Source: Parabacteroides timonensis
GTDB taxonomy: Bacteria; Bacteroidota; Bacteroidia; Bacteroidales; Tannerellaceae
DNA length: 64,000 bases
Direction: 5' to 3'
Assembly (NCBI RefSeq): GCF_900128505.1
Contig: NZ_LT669941.1
Coordinates: 1,165,526 to 1,229,525 of the forward strand
The position numbers and the translations under genes were made by a program. The notes under the pieces were generated by a model. It did not search any database and was not told the DNA's origin. It worked only from the letters and a program-made list of their open reading frames with translations. Below, one piece after another: positions 8,733 to 17,295 of the stretch; the stretch's first letter is position 1, and every line of letters starts with the position of its first letter.

Positions 8733-9434
8733 ATGCAAAAGACAGTCCTGAAAATAAATAATATACCTGCCATCCTATGGGGAGACAACACTGAAAAAGT
8801 CATTATTGCAATTCATGGAAATATGTCAAATAAAGCCGATATACCGATTGAAATCGTTGCCAAAAATGCGTTGACAAACAACTATCAGGTATTGAGTTTC
8901 GACCTTCCGGAACACGGAGATCGCATCAACGAAGGCACGCCTTGCAAAGTTCAGTATTGTATCAAAGACCTGGCCGACGTCATGCAATATGCAAAAGCCA
9001 ACTGGAAACATATCAGTTTATTTGCAAACAGCCTGGGAGCCTATTTCAGCCTCCTGGCCTATCCTGACGAACCGGTAGAAAAAGCCTGGTTCCTCTCCCC
9101 GATCGTCGATATGCAACGTCTTATCGAAAATATAATGAGTTGGTTTTTCATTACGGAACAAGAACTGGAAAGCAAACAAACCATATCCACTCCCATAGGA
9201 CAAAAGCTATATTGGGATTATTACAGTTTCGTAAAAAACCATCCGGTATCCCATTGGACTATTCCTACTCATATTTTATATGGCAGCCAAGACGAACTAT
9301 GTGAAAATGACGTCATATCCCAATTTGCCGAACAGTTTTCCTGTCGGTTGGAGATTGTCGAGGGATCAGCTCATTACTTCCATACAGAGAAACAATTAGA
9401 GGTATTCAACAAATTCATAGCAGAAAATATATGA
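8733..9434 (+). CDS. Alpha/beta hydrolase
   Basis: 233 residues. An early strand-loop KVIIAIHGNMSNKAD gives the oxyanion HG motif. The nucleophile elbow is FANSLGAYFS (Ser about 98), the acid is probably in LYGSQDELCEND, and the catalytic His is in EGSAHYFHTEKQ near the end. No signal peptide, so cytoplasmic. The substrate is unknown. Its stop overlaps the ATG of a nitrilase-like remnant (ATGA), so it was once the first gene of a coupled pair. Confidence 0.85.
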   Translation: MQKTVLKINNIPAILWGDNTEKVIIAIHGNMSNKADIPIEIVAKNALTNNYQVLSFDLPEHGDRINEGTPCKVQYCIKDLADVMQYAKANWKHISLFANSLGAYFSLLAYPDEPVEKAWFLSPIVDMQRLIENIMSWFFITEQELESKQTISTPIGQKLYWDYYSFVKNHPVSHWTIPTHILYGSQDELCENDVISQFAEQFSCRLEIVEGSAHYFHTEKQLEVFNKFIAENI

Positions 9435-9517
9435 AAATAAGTATTGCACAAATAGAAGCGATCAAAGGTGATATCGAAATCCGTCGAAATACGCAAGAGA
9501 TGAAAAGAATATGTTAA
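9431..9517 (+). pseudogene. Remnant of a nitrilase/carbon-nitrogen hydrolase start
   Basis: The frame begins MKISIAQIEAIKGDIE, the characteristic first strand of the carbon-nitrogen hydrolase superfamily, then degenerates and stops at codon 29 (family length about 250-300 residues). The ATG overlaps the hydrolase stop codon as ATGA, the arrangement of a translationally coupled partner. The rest of the gene is missing; 170 bp further on a terminator and a GNAT gene follow, so a deletion or replacement removed it. Confidence 0.6.
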
Positions 9518-9632
9518 AAATGCGATTGGAAGAAGAAATAATAAGATTTTCATGAGGTAATTCAAAAATAAATCGTATATTCGCTTATGAAAAACGTAAA
9601 TTTTTTCATAGTTAAGGTTTTGGTTAATAAGG

Positions 9633-9667
9633 AATGGCCCGCTTGTGAAAGCAGGCCATTTCGTTTT
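9633..9667 (+). terminator. Rho-independent terminator
   Basis: AATGGCC (9633-9639) pairs with GGCCATT (9654-9660), with extra pairing inside (GCTT with AAGC) and a following TCGTTTTT run. It ends the hydrolase/nitrilase-remnant transcript and sits just before the GNAT gene. Confidence 0.7.
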
Positions 9668-9690
9668 TATGCCTGATTATCAGACAGAAC

Positions 9691-10176
9691 TTGAAAAAGC
9701 TGCTTGTATCAGGATTATACGTAACCGATTACACATTTTCTTCAAAAAGCTTGGCTTTTCAAATGAATGAAAACTGGATTACTTCACATTGGCAATTGGA
9801 AGCACATGATTTGGAAATACTTGATTATCCACAAGAAAATATATTGGATAAGGGTGGCTATATTTTTGTTGCAACCTATAAAGGTGAACCAGTCGGTGTA
9901 TGTTCCCTTTGTAAAATGAATGATTCGATATATGATTACGAATTAGCAAAACTTGCCGTAACACCCAATATTCAGGGAAAAGGTATCGGACGATTTTTAT
10001 GCGAAGCTGTGATAAACCAAGCAAAAGAACTAGGTGCAACAAAGATATTCTTAGAAAGCAATACTCTTTTAAAACCGGCAATCAACCTTTATCGCAAACT
10101 GGGCTTCAAAGAAGTTGCAGAATATCACCCATTGTATGCCAGAGGTGACATCCAAATGGAGTTAACCATAAAATAA
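9691..10176 (+). CDS. GNAT N-acetyltransferase, 5' end uncertain
   Basis: Up to 161 residues. The acetyl-CoA loop is NIQGKGIGRFLCEAVI, preceded by YELAKLAVTP and followed by FLESNTLLKPAINLYRKLGFKEV, a well-formed GNAT core. The start is odd: 9691 is a TTG, and the first ATG in frame is at 9763 (MNENWITSHW), which would remove part of the first strand. A different frame from ATG 9669 overlaps the 5' end. The gene may have lost its original N-terminus in the event that destroyed the nitrilase. It lies just outside the integrated element, before the attL terminator. Confidence 0.75.
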   Translation: MKKLLVSGLYVTDYTFSSKSLAFQMNENWITSHWQLEAHDLEILDYPQENILDKGGYIFVATYKGEPVGVCSLCKMNDSIYDYELAKLAVTPNIQGKGIGRFLCEAVINQAKELGATKIFLESNTLLKPAINLYRKLGFKEVAEYHPLYARGDIQMELTIK

Positions 10177-10203
10177 TCCAGCTCACTCCTAATAGAAAAA
10201 AAG

Positions 10204-10236
10204 AAATCCCTGATAATTAAATATTATCAGGGATTT
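10204..10236. terminator. Perfect 14-bp stem-loop at attL (original tRNA-Lys terminator)
   Basis: AAATCCCTGATAAT pairs perfectly with ATTATCAGGGATTT around the loop TAAAT. The same stem with loop GTCTG is found at 22850-22882. This copy probably was the terminator of tRNA-Lys before the element inserted; it also serves the GNAT gene from the other side. Confidence 0.65.
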
Positions 10237-10273
10237 ACTTGATTTTTGTTTTGTTTTCAGTGATCCGCCTGGG
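10204..10273 (-). repeat. attL: partial tRNA-Lys 3' end plus terminator
   Basis: 70 bp that align with 22850-22919 at 63 positions. The last 25 bp (10249-10273) are identical in both copies and end with 13 bp of the tRNA-Lys 3' end (TGATCCGCCTGGG). After 10273 the sequence diverges from the tRNA. This is the signature of a tyrosine-recombinase integration in a tRNA 3' end; the crossover lies within the 25-bp core. Confidence 0.85.
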
Positions 10274-10471
10274 ATTCTCCTTTCAGAGTTACCACGCTGA
10301 TATTTAAAACTTTATATTTTTAGCTTCAAGCATATCCCATGAATTATCCCACTAATTTGCTACGTGCTTTTGCGGTAGTTTGCTTATGGAGAATACTAGG
10401 AACAAAGGTAAACTTTTTCTTCTGATTTACAAAATTAATATTTTTAATATCTTGTAATGAGTAATAATCGT

Positions 10472-13400
10472 CTAATATTCAAACCAATCGTCGTCTGCCG
10501 CAATTTTTCCTACAGCCTTAGTGTTCTTTATTGCATAATCATGACAGATTTCTTCTGCAATAGAGCATAAAATTCTTGGATATGAATGACAATCTGACAT
10601 TATTATTTTTGCAGACTCATAATCTAACGTAATATTATGTCTTCTTCTATTTAAATAGAAATTTAAAGGTGAATTCATTTTTAAATATATCCTTTTTATT
10701 TCTGGTAATAAAATAGAGATATTCGCAGCTTGACGAATATTTTGAATAAGATAATTCAATTTCAAGGACAATATCTTGAGATCATTTCCATTGTAAAATT
10801 GGAAAAAAACATCTATATATTCTATACGATCTTCATATTTCATTCTTAAAAATAGAATGAGTTTACATTTATCGGATATATTTAGTTCTGATCTCAAATA
10901 AGCATGCTGTTCCTTTGTCATTGACATGGAAGAAAGCCATCCTAGTTTTTCAAGAGATTCAATTAATTTGTCTTGGTTTACTTCCGATAAAATATTGTAC
11001 AACTGATCTATAGTGGGAAGTAATTCAATTATTGTTTTTGCAGTCCCCCAAACCAATAATACCAGAAGGGCTAAGTACTTATTGTCAGATTGACTTAAAA
11101 TTTTTTTCCAATAGCTGACATTTCCTGATTTTAGCCGGGCATACCGAATTCTTTTACATAAAGATTGCTTATTATCTTCTAAATTATTAAACTCGGAGAA
11201 TTTTTGAGTTTGTGATTTAATGCCAGCAGATAAAACTGCATATTCATATAAAAGGATTGAATCTCCAAATATCTTTCTAGTTTCCTCTACTACTATATCC
11301 CATGGCAATATACTAATTCTCCATTGTTCTATTGGCATGCTGAAAACCGATTTACAATTTTCTAATATATTGATAATTTTTTCATCAAGTGGGTCTACTA
11401 TTGGAATATCATTTTGGTTTTCCTCTTCGTCTAAATTCATAATGATTCTTTGGTCGTAAAAGAAAGATTCATATGGCATATTTACATCATATAAAGTATC
11501 TTGATAGAGTCTCCCGTTATATTGAATGCATAGCAGTTTATATAATTGATAGATAGGTGAATTATTTCCTCTCCGATCAATAAAAAACACATTTCCATTT
11601 AAAATATTTTCTAATAATAATTGTTTATGTTGAGGTCTTGTATTAATGTAATTAAACTGATTGCTATTAATTAATAGTATTAATTTCTTGCAATCTTTAT
11701 TGCTGTCAATTGCGAGAATTTCATCAATTTCATTATATGATAATTTGCATAATATTCCAAGATTATACCCATATTTAAACCATTGCGTTAATTTCTCTCC
11801 GCTAAGATTTAAGCAATATTCTTTCCACTCTTTAACGCAGCTTTCATTGTTATTTACAATGATATTGATTAGTTCCTTTGCATAATCTTCAGTCGGAAAC
11901 TTTTTTAAGCAAGCCATACATTGGTTTACAAGTTCTTGTTTTCCACAATTAATAGGCAACACTATTGTGTTCTTTTTTGCTCTATATCCTTCAGATAATA
12001 CAGCACCAATATTTATTCCATCTAAAATGATTTCAATTGCATTTTGGAATAATTTAGGATATTGAGAGAAAACCCAATCAGATAAAAGCTGTGCTGTTAT
12101 ATATCGAGGAAAACTTGTATATTTCAAAATTGGATCTGATTGTATTTCTTTCAATTTAAAAATTAACATAGGCAATTCGCCTCTGTCAAAGCATCCTGCA
12201 AAAAAACGCAATACATTGTGCCAGTAATAGTTTTTAGCTAAAGCTTCAAATCTGTCAGGCTTAGTTCCATTTTTTTCTGTGCCTGCAGGGCAATAAGGGG
12301 CGGTATCATATAGATATTTCGCACAAAAATATTCTCTTAACGGTTGAACTTCAAATTCAAATGTGCCTTGTACTCTTGATACTAATGCACAAACTCGTTC
12401 ATGCATAACTGAAAATAATTTGTCTGCAAGATCTATGGGATGTCCCTCTGACTTTAAATAGGTATTTAATTTATTTTTTAAGCGCTGAATTTCTATTCTT
12501 CCGTTATTCTTTAAAGTTTCTGCTTCTGAATGTAAAACCCATGCTAAATATCGATGAATATTGATAATTAAATCTCTTTGGTCTCTTATGTCTGCATTTT
12601 TTTCAGATTCACGATTAAAAAAAAGATCTATATAGCTATCATATAAAGATGTTCGTTTGTTTGGCAATGACTCACCCCTTGTGTTTAATAGACTGATCAA
12701 AATTGCTAATTGCATTGGGCTTTTTGCTAATTCTTTTAAATGGGGGAGTTTTAGTTTTTCTTCAACAAGTTTTCTTATTGAATGAGCCTCTCTTTCAGTC
12801 ATCCTTTTAGAATGTATCCATTTTTCTAAATATTCTTTTGTTGTTGAATCTTTTATATCACTTAGTTCAAAATGGGGATATTCAATAATAGGGAAACTAT
12901 TTGAATTAGCAAAGGCAGCAGGTCTACTAGTTATTATAAACTGTAAAGATAGCAGATTGCTACTTAATCTAGAATAACCCTTTTGAATTGCTTCTACTAC
13001 TTTATTCCTTAGTTTAGTATCTGCTATTTCATCAAATCCATCTAATACAATGAGAACTGCAGCCCTCTTGCCTATGGCAAAAAAATCACTCATCTCAAAG
13101 TCTTCAATTTTTGAATGATAAAAAATATGAGCAATCAAGAAAGACTCAAAGCTTTCTTGCCACCTTCTTTCAAAATAATTATCATTAACAATATTACTAT
13201 ATGGATTTTGCCTATTTAACCAAGATGCAAAGTCTCTTAAATCTATTTTAAAAGGTATTTGCAGTGGCATATTTCTTACTTTTATTGGAATTTTCTCAAT
13301 TTCCCATTTTCTATTTAATAATCTTGCTCTATGTACTTGACATATATATTGGGTAATAGTTGATTTACCTTGTCCAGGACCTCCTTCTACAACTAGCTTT

Positions 13401-14209
13401 GAACTTTTTACATATTTATTTAAGGATAAAAGATAGTCAACAGCTCCAGTGCATTCTTCATCGACTTTATCTAGTTCATACTTAGAATGAATATGCCAAG
13501 CACGTATACATTGGAACACATTTGACTTCACTTCATTTCTAGATAGATTTCTAATTTCTTCTTTGGGTATAATAGGAACATCAACAAATAAATCAAATAT
13601 ATTGTTCTGTAACTCTATTTGTTTAAATTTTACTTCACAATCAAGATCATACTGATCTTGCAAATAAGCTCTTAAAACAGACTCTCTTTTTTCTTTTTTT
13701 TCCTCTAAATTCTGAAAAACATTGTAGTTTAATATATCTTGTCCATTCAAAATGTCACAAAACGACCATTTTAGCAAAGGATAGGTATCCAAAAATCGAG
13801 ATAAATCATCTCTCCACCAACAGAATGCGGGTATAGGTATTGTCTCATCTAAAAAATGCTTTATTTTATCAATAGTTCCATTATCTAAATGTGAGCTTCC
13901 TTTTACATTGGTTATTAAGTAATATGCTTTAGCATTTCTACGTTCTGCTAAGAATTTTATTTTAGGTAGTTCTTTTTTTATTGTTGATGATAACCACTCA
14001 TAGATATTGGAAACATTATTTCCATCCCTACTAAATTTAACCTGAAAAACTGTAGATTCGCCTTTATTACCAATGTAAGCAAGTCCATCTCTTCCCCCAT
14101 CTGGTTGACCGACAGGAAAACATTGTGTATTACTGAATTGTGTGTTGATTATGCATTGACATAACTCCTGAAAACGCTCATCACCTAGATTTTCAAATAA
14201 ATAGTTCAT
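10472..14209 (-). CDS. Mrr-type nuclease + NACHT STAND ATPase, candidate anti-phage effector
   Basis: 1245 residues. Residues 1-150 form an Mrr-like PD-(D/E)XK domain: E15, then GQPDGGRDG (D41) and FQVKF (Q56-x-K58, a QxK variant). A NACHT NTPase follows, with Walker A GGPGQGKST (276-284) and Walker B VLIVLDGFDEIAD (385-397). The C-terminal 650 residues are helical and probably the sensor. The architecture is that of bacterial STAND/NACHT defence proteins, which detect a phage component and then cut nucleic acid; the trigger here is unknown. It is the cargo gene nearest attL, visibly more AT-rich than the chromosome. A -7-like TAATTTTG lies at 14233-14240 on the minus strand. Confidence 0.85.
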   Translation of the reverse strand: MNYLFENLGDERFQELCQCIINTQFSNTQCFPVGQPDGGRDGLAYIGNKGESTVFQVKFSRDGNNVSNIYEWLSSTIKKELPKIKFLAERRNAKAYYLITNVKGSSHLDNGTIDKIKHFLDETIPIPAFCWWRDDLSRFLDTYPLLKWSFCDILNGQDILNYNVFQNLEEKKEKRESVLRAYLQDQYDLDCEVKFKQIELQNNIFDLFVDVPIIPKEEIRNLSRNEVKSNVFQCIRAWHIHSKYELDKVDEECTGAVDYLLSLNKYVKSSKLVVEGGPGQGKSTITQYICQVHRARLLNRKWEIEKIPIKVRNMPLQIPFKIDLRDFASWLNRQNPYSNIVNDNYFERRWQESFESFLIAHIFYHSKIEDFEMSDFFAIGKRAAVLIVLDGFDEIADTKLRNKVVEAIQKGYSRLSSNLLSLQFIITSRPAAFANSNSFPIIEYPHFELSDIKDSTTKEYLEKWIHSKRMTEREAHSIRKLVEEKLKLPHLKELAKSPMQLAILISLLNTRGESLPNKRTSLYDSYIDLFFNRESEKNADIRDQRDLIINIHRYLAWVLHSEAETLKNNGRIEIQRLKNKLNTYLKSEGHPIDLADKLFSVMHERVCALVSRVQGTFEFEVQPLREYFCAKYLYDTAPYCPAGTEKNGTKPDRFEALAKNYYWHNVLRFFAGCFDRGELPMLIFKLKEIQSDPILKYTSFPRYITAQLLSDWVFSQYPKLFQNAIEIILDGINIGAVLSEGYRAKKNTIVLPINCGKQELVNQCMACLKKFPTEDYAKELINIIVNNNESCVKEWKEYCLNLSGEKLTQWFKYGYNLGILCKLSYNEIDEILAIDSNKDCKKLILLINSNQFNYINTRPQHKQLLLENILNGNVFFIDRRGNNSPIYQLYKLLCIQYNGRLYQDTLYDVNMPYESFFYDQRIIMNLDEEENQNDIPIVDPLDEKIINILENCKSVFSMPIEQWRISILPWDIVVEETRKIFGDSILLYEYAVLSAGIKSQTQKFSEFNNLEDNKQSLCKRIRYARLKSGNVSYWKKILSQSDNKYLALLVLLVWGTAKTIIELLPTIDQLYNILSEVNQDKLIESLEKLGWLSSMSMTKEQHAYLRSELNISDKCKLILFLRMKYEDRIEYIDVFFQFYNGNDLKILSLKLNYLIQNIRQAANISILLPEIKRIYLKMNSPLNFYLNRRRHNITLDYESAKIIMSDCHSYPRILCSIAEEICHDYAIKNTKAVGKIAADDDWFEY

Positions 14210-14351
14210 CGTATTCTTGTTATAGTGATCTACAAAATTAATACAATAAATGTAAAATAGAAACTAAATAGGAAATTTTATACTAGTTATATACATATAG
14301 AAGATTGTTATGGATAAATTAGGTGAGAAAAAGGAGATTTATATAATGAGT

Positions 14352-15224
14352 TTATGATTTTTTTCTATTTCTAGGCTTTGGATTTTTTTCTTTAGAACTA
14401 TGTGGAAAACTTGTTTCTAATGAAATGGAAGAAATGAATGAATTGTCTTGTATGATAGTATTATTAATATCTGCATAAAGAACTTGATTATTTACCTTCT
14501 TGCGATCAATATTGTTCTCTGTATCCCTTCCATTAAACTGAATTTCTTGCTCTTGTAGTTTAAGTTGCTCAGTTAGAGAATTGTTTTTCATCATGCTATA
14601 GTAAACGAATGATTCCGATTGTTGGCGGTCGTAACCAAACAGTTTATCAAAGCCTTGTTCCACTTGTCTGAATAGATTTATACGGTCAAAGCCTTTTATT
14701 ACAACTCCTTTCTTAGTATTCTTATGGTTGGTAAGCGGTGAAAGTTTCTTTTTATTGGTTTGATCTTTACGACTTATAATCAAATGACAGTGCATATTTA
14801 GTACGTTGTTGGAACGACTACGGTCAAAATGAATCTTACTGTAAAACTTTATATCCGAAGCAGATAGCTCTTTATTGAAATTCTTGGCATATTCAGGAAT
14901 AAATACTTCACGGATATAGCGCTTCATTGCTTTGGCTTGTTCCTGTTCTGTATTACCCATCGCCCTAAGCTCCTTTTCCGATGGACTGACATGGATAGCG
15001 TAAAACTTAGCATCCGTTTTTATGAGTTGCCCGATATTACTATCAATATCTTTTATAACTTTTGATTTGTATATATTATCATCTGTCAGATTGAAGAAGC
15101 CTTCGGTATAGATGCCTTTTTCCATTCGTTCGAAATCCTCATGTTCCATATAATTTGCTAGTTGTCGGCTACTACCAGCATTATTATATATACCATTAGA
15201 TGGTGGGGCAAAGTCTATGTGCAT
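14352..15224 (-). CDS. Relaxase / mobilisation protein, DUF5712-like
   Basis: 290 residues. The key motif is NMHCHLIISRKD (H145 and H147), the histidine pair of HUH-type MobV/MobB relaxases, with AIHVSPS (H78) earlier. N-terminal MHIDFAPPSNG and the SRQLANYMEHED stretch match Bacteroides mobilisation proteins annotated DUF5712. It would nick the element at oriT and pilot the strand. It starts 4 bp after the BfmA-like gene, so both form one mobilisation operon. Shorter than many relaxases; no helicase or primase extension. Confidence 0.8.
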   Translation of the reverse strand: MHIDFAPPSNGIYNNAGSSRQLANYMEHEDFERMEKGIYTEGFFNLTDDNIYKSKVIKDIDSNIGQLIKTDAKFYAIHVSPSEKELRAMGNTEQEQAKAMKRYIREVFIPEYAKNFNKELSASDIKFYSKIHFDRSRSNNVLNMHCHLIISRKDQTNKKKLSPLTNHKNTKKGVVIKGFDRINLFRQVEQGFDKLFGYDRQQSESFVYYSMMKNNSLTEQLKLQEQEIQFNGRDTENNIDRKKVNNQVLYADINNTIIQDNSFISSISLETSFPHSSKEKNPKPRNRKKS

Positions 15225-15228
15225 AATC

Positions 15229-15813
15229 CTATGTATTTATCAGATTGCTGATTTTAACTTTCAGGTTCTCTTTTCTTTTGCTATCCATCACACCACAAGC
15301 GGATAACTCCGAATAGAGTTGTATCAGGTGAAGTAACTTTTTATAATCCCGTTGGTGTATCTGGTAGAGTGCGTTAATTTGTTTCGATTGGTTGTTTATC
15401 ACATCGGCATGATTACAGAACTGTTCACTTAACTTTTTTAGTACCACTGTTTGTCTCTCCTGACTGACTTTCAGTTGAGAGAGAATAAGAGCTTCCAAAG
15501 TTTTGCCAATAGCATCGAAACGCAAAGCAATAGAATTTGTTGCCCGTATCATGGGATTCAGTTGTTCTTCCTCGTAGTGACGAATGAAGCGGATAATATC
15601 ATCCTGTCTCTTATTTATTTTCGCCAGTTCTGATTTTACGGATTCAGGTGCTTCGGATGGGTTGATATGTGCCTTGTCTATATACCCGAACGCCAACTTT
15701 ACAACTTCACTCTTTTTCAGTGAATAGCGTTTGCATATCTTCTCTACCAAAGCTGCCGTTTCCTTGTCTATGGAAATGGTAGTGAATATCGTTTTTCGAC
15801 TGCTGTTTGGCAT
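15229..15813 (-). CDS. BfmA/BtgA-family mobilisation accessory protein
   Basis: 194 residues. The N-terminus (TIFTTISIDKETAALVEKIC, then LKKSEVVKLAFGYID) is a ribbon-helix-helix type DNA-binding domain, followed by a long helical region rich in Lys, Glu and Gln (a coiled coil is likely, about 60-190). This is the layout of BfmA/BtgA proteins, which bind oriT beside the relaxase. It is adjacent to the hairpin-rich region upstream, its presumed binding site. Confidence 0.8.
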   Translation of the reverse strand: MPNSSRKTIFTTISIDKETAALVEKICKRYSLKKSEVVKLAFGYIDKAHINPSEAPESVKSELAKINKRQDDIIRFIRHYEEEQLNPMIRATNSIALRFDAIGKTLEALILSQLKVSQERQTVVLKKLSEQFCNHADVINNQSKQINALYQIHQRDYKKLLHLIQLYSELSACGVMDSKRKENLKVKISNLINT

Positions 15814-15857
15814 GGTAATTACTTTTTTATAGAAATATGAATAGATAAATACCTGAT

Positions 15858-16060
15858 AATAAGCATTTCAAAGAAAATGCTTATTACAGGTGTCATTACA
15901 GCGTGTTCTTGTAACACGCTAAAGCCGAAGGCTTTGCCCCGCAGGGCAAGAGGGAAGAACAGGACTTGTCCAGTTCCCTCTTGCTCGATTTAGCGAAACG
16001 GGCTGAACCGATAGGTGAAGCAGTTTCTGTTAAATCGAGGTGACAACACAAAGAAATAAC
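15858..16060. other. Candidate oriT: cluster of inverted repeats
   Basis: Several perfect stem-loops lie together between the mobilisation operon and an HTH gene. AATAAGCATTT (15858-15868) pairs with 15875-15885; AGCGTGTT (15900-15907) with 15913-15920; AAAGCC/GGCTTT and TGCCC/GGGCA follow; GCAAGAGGGAA (15946-15956) pairs with 15974-15984. GC content is higher than in the flanking genes. Position just upstream of bfmA-like and relaxase genes is where oriT normally lies in these elements. The nick site cannot be named from sequence alone. Confidence 0.5.
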
Positions 16061-16097
16061 CCGCACACAGGCTTCTTCCCTCTACTGCGTTTTGCTA

Positions 16098-16430
16098 TCA
16101 GGGCTGATTTGTCAACTGATTGTCTTTTTCAAACCGTTTGTAGGTTTGAGAATCGGCACGTTCACGAACAAAAGCTCGAATATCTACAGCCCGATAATAG
16201 GTTTTCTTTCCGATAGTGAAATAAGGAAGTTGATTATTTACTCTGTAGCGTTGAAGAGTTCGGAAAGATACTTTCAGGAGAAAAGCTAAATCCTGATTAT
16301 CAAGAATCTTCTCATTATCATCTAGTACTGTATCAGTATTGATAAGAGATTTCAAATCTTGTCCGATTACGGTGAGCTTTTTGGATAGCTTTTCCATCCA
16401 CTTCTCGAAGTTTTCGTTGTCTATATACAT
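16098..16430 (-). CDS. Excisionase-like HTH_17 DNA-binding protein
   Basis: 110 residues. The C-terminal half is a MerR-type winged helix: ILDNQDLAFLLKVSFRTLQRYR, then LPYFTIGKKTYYRAVDIRAFV. The N-terminus (IDNENFEKWMEKLSKKLTVI) is helical. Proteins of this type in Bacteroides mobile elements act in excision or regulation of mobilisation. It resembles the products at 20218 and 20866 of the same element, so three paralogues are present. Confidence 0.8.
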   Translation of the reverse strand: MYIDNENFEKWMEKLSKKLTVIGQDLKSLINTDTVLDDNEKILDNQDLAFLLKVSFRTLQRYRVNNQLPYFTIGKKTYYRAVDIRAFVRERADSQTYKRFEKDNQLTNQP

Positions 16431-16559
16431 TTTGCTTCATTTTTTAGTTTAACATTATTGTTCTCAATCGATTGATGAAGCAAAGTACGGTAAATGGATG
16501 CAAATAAGTTAGGGGTGTAGTATATCTACTCCCCTAACAATTGTTGGTAAGTTCTTGAT

Positions 16560-16991
16560 TTATAGATAGCCTTTCTTTTTACTTTCTTCGGCAATAGCTT
16601 TGCGAAGTGTATCTAAAAATTCAGTTACTTTAGATGGCTTGCGCTTTATGACGCTTTCGTGTTTCTTGTGAACATCTCCTAATTTGATATTAAAGAGGTG
16701 TTCAAATGCTCTCCCAATTTCTGTTAATGGTGATTTTGTTCCGGCATGGGTTACTACTCTTTGTGATAGGAATAGTCCACTAATCAACTCCATGATTTCA
16801 ACTAGGTTGGTATTGTCGGTCAAATAGAGTGGTGAAGGTGGAAGGCTGCTTATTCTATTTTGAAATTGGCTGGGGTACTGAATTTTTAGATTCAGCAGTT
16901 CCATTTCTGCGGTAATAGTAGCCTGTACCTTTTGTATGAACAGCTTTTTAAGCGCATTTTTCCCCCTGCCCGTAAAGAGGTATTGTTTCAA
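16560..16991 (-). CDS. RteC-like protein, C-terminal part (frameshifted)
   Basis: Up to 143 residues. The tail (NLVEIMELISGL, then LTEIGRAFEHLFNIKLGDVHKKH and KVTEFLDTLRKAI) resembles the C-terminus of RteC, the regulator of excision in CTnDOT-type elements. The first codon of this frame is a TTG, with no good start; the upstream frame at 16948-17229 would join it if one base were removed from the G5A5 run at about 16960-16969. So this is probably the 3' half of one broken gene. The RteC assignment is tentative. Confidence 0.5.
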   Translation of the reverse strand: MKQYLFTGRGKNALKKLFIQKVQATITAEMELLNLKIQYPSQFQNRISSLPPSPLYLTDNTNLVEIMELISGLFLSQRVVTHAGTKSPLTEIGRAFEHLFNIKLGDVHKKHESVIKRKPSKVTEFLDTLRKAIAEESKKKGYL

Positions 16992-17229
16992 GTAAAGCTA
17001 TCTCGATACGGGTAGCTGCAAGAATTCGATAAGTAGTTGAATAATCATTTCCATTACTTATAGTTCTAATCTGTTCAACAAATTCGCCATAGGCTTCTTG
17101 CATTTCATTATTAGTTACTTCTTGTGAGGTTTCAGAGAATAGTCCGAACATCCTCATGTTTAACAATACATTCATAAGCATAATTTTAATGGTAAGTATT
17201 ATATAGAAAGACTTAACGTCTGATTTCAT
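16948..17229 (-). CDS. N-terminal part of the same frameshifted element gene
   Basis: 93 residues: a hydrophobic start, then helical sequence (NNEMQEAYGEFVEQIRTIS, ATRIEIALLETIPLYG) ending at a stop just after the G5A5 homopolymer. It overlaps the next frame by 44 bp. Removing one base in the run gives a continuous protein reading LYGQGKNALKKLF of about 235 residues. I do not recognise this half by itself. Confidence 0.45.
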   Translation of the reverse strand: MKSDVKSFYIILTIKIMLMNVLLNMRMFGLFSETSQEVTNNEMQEAYGEFVEQIRTISNGNDYSTTYRILAATRIEIALLETIPLYGQGEKCA

Positions 17230-17295
17230 GCTTTTATATTACCAATAAATATCCATTATGCCAGAAAATACTAAAATCAATCTACGAATATGAAT

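Noticed and set aside
16948..16991. Programmed frameshift instead of mutation
   Set aside because: A +1 shift on GGGGG would be needed and no stimulatory element is visible; simple mutation or sequencing error is more likely.
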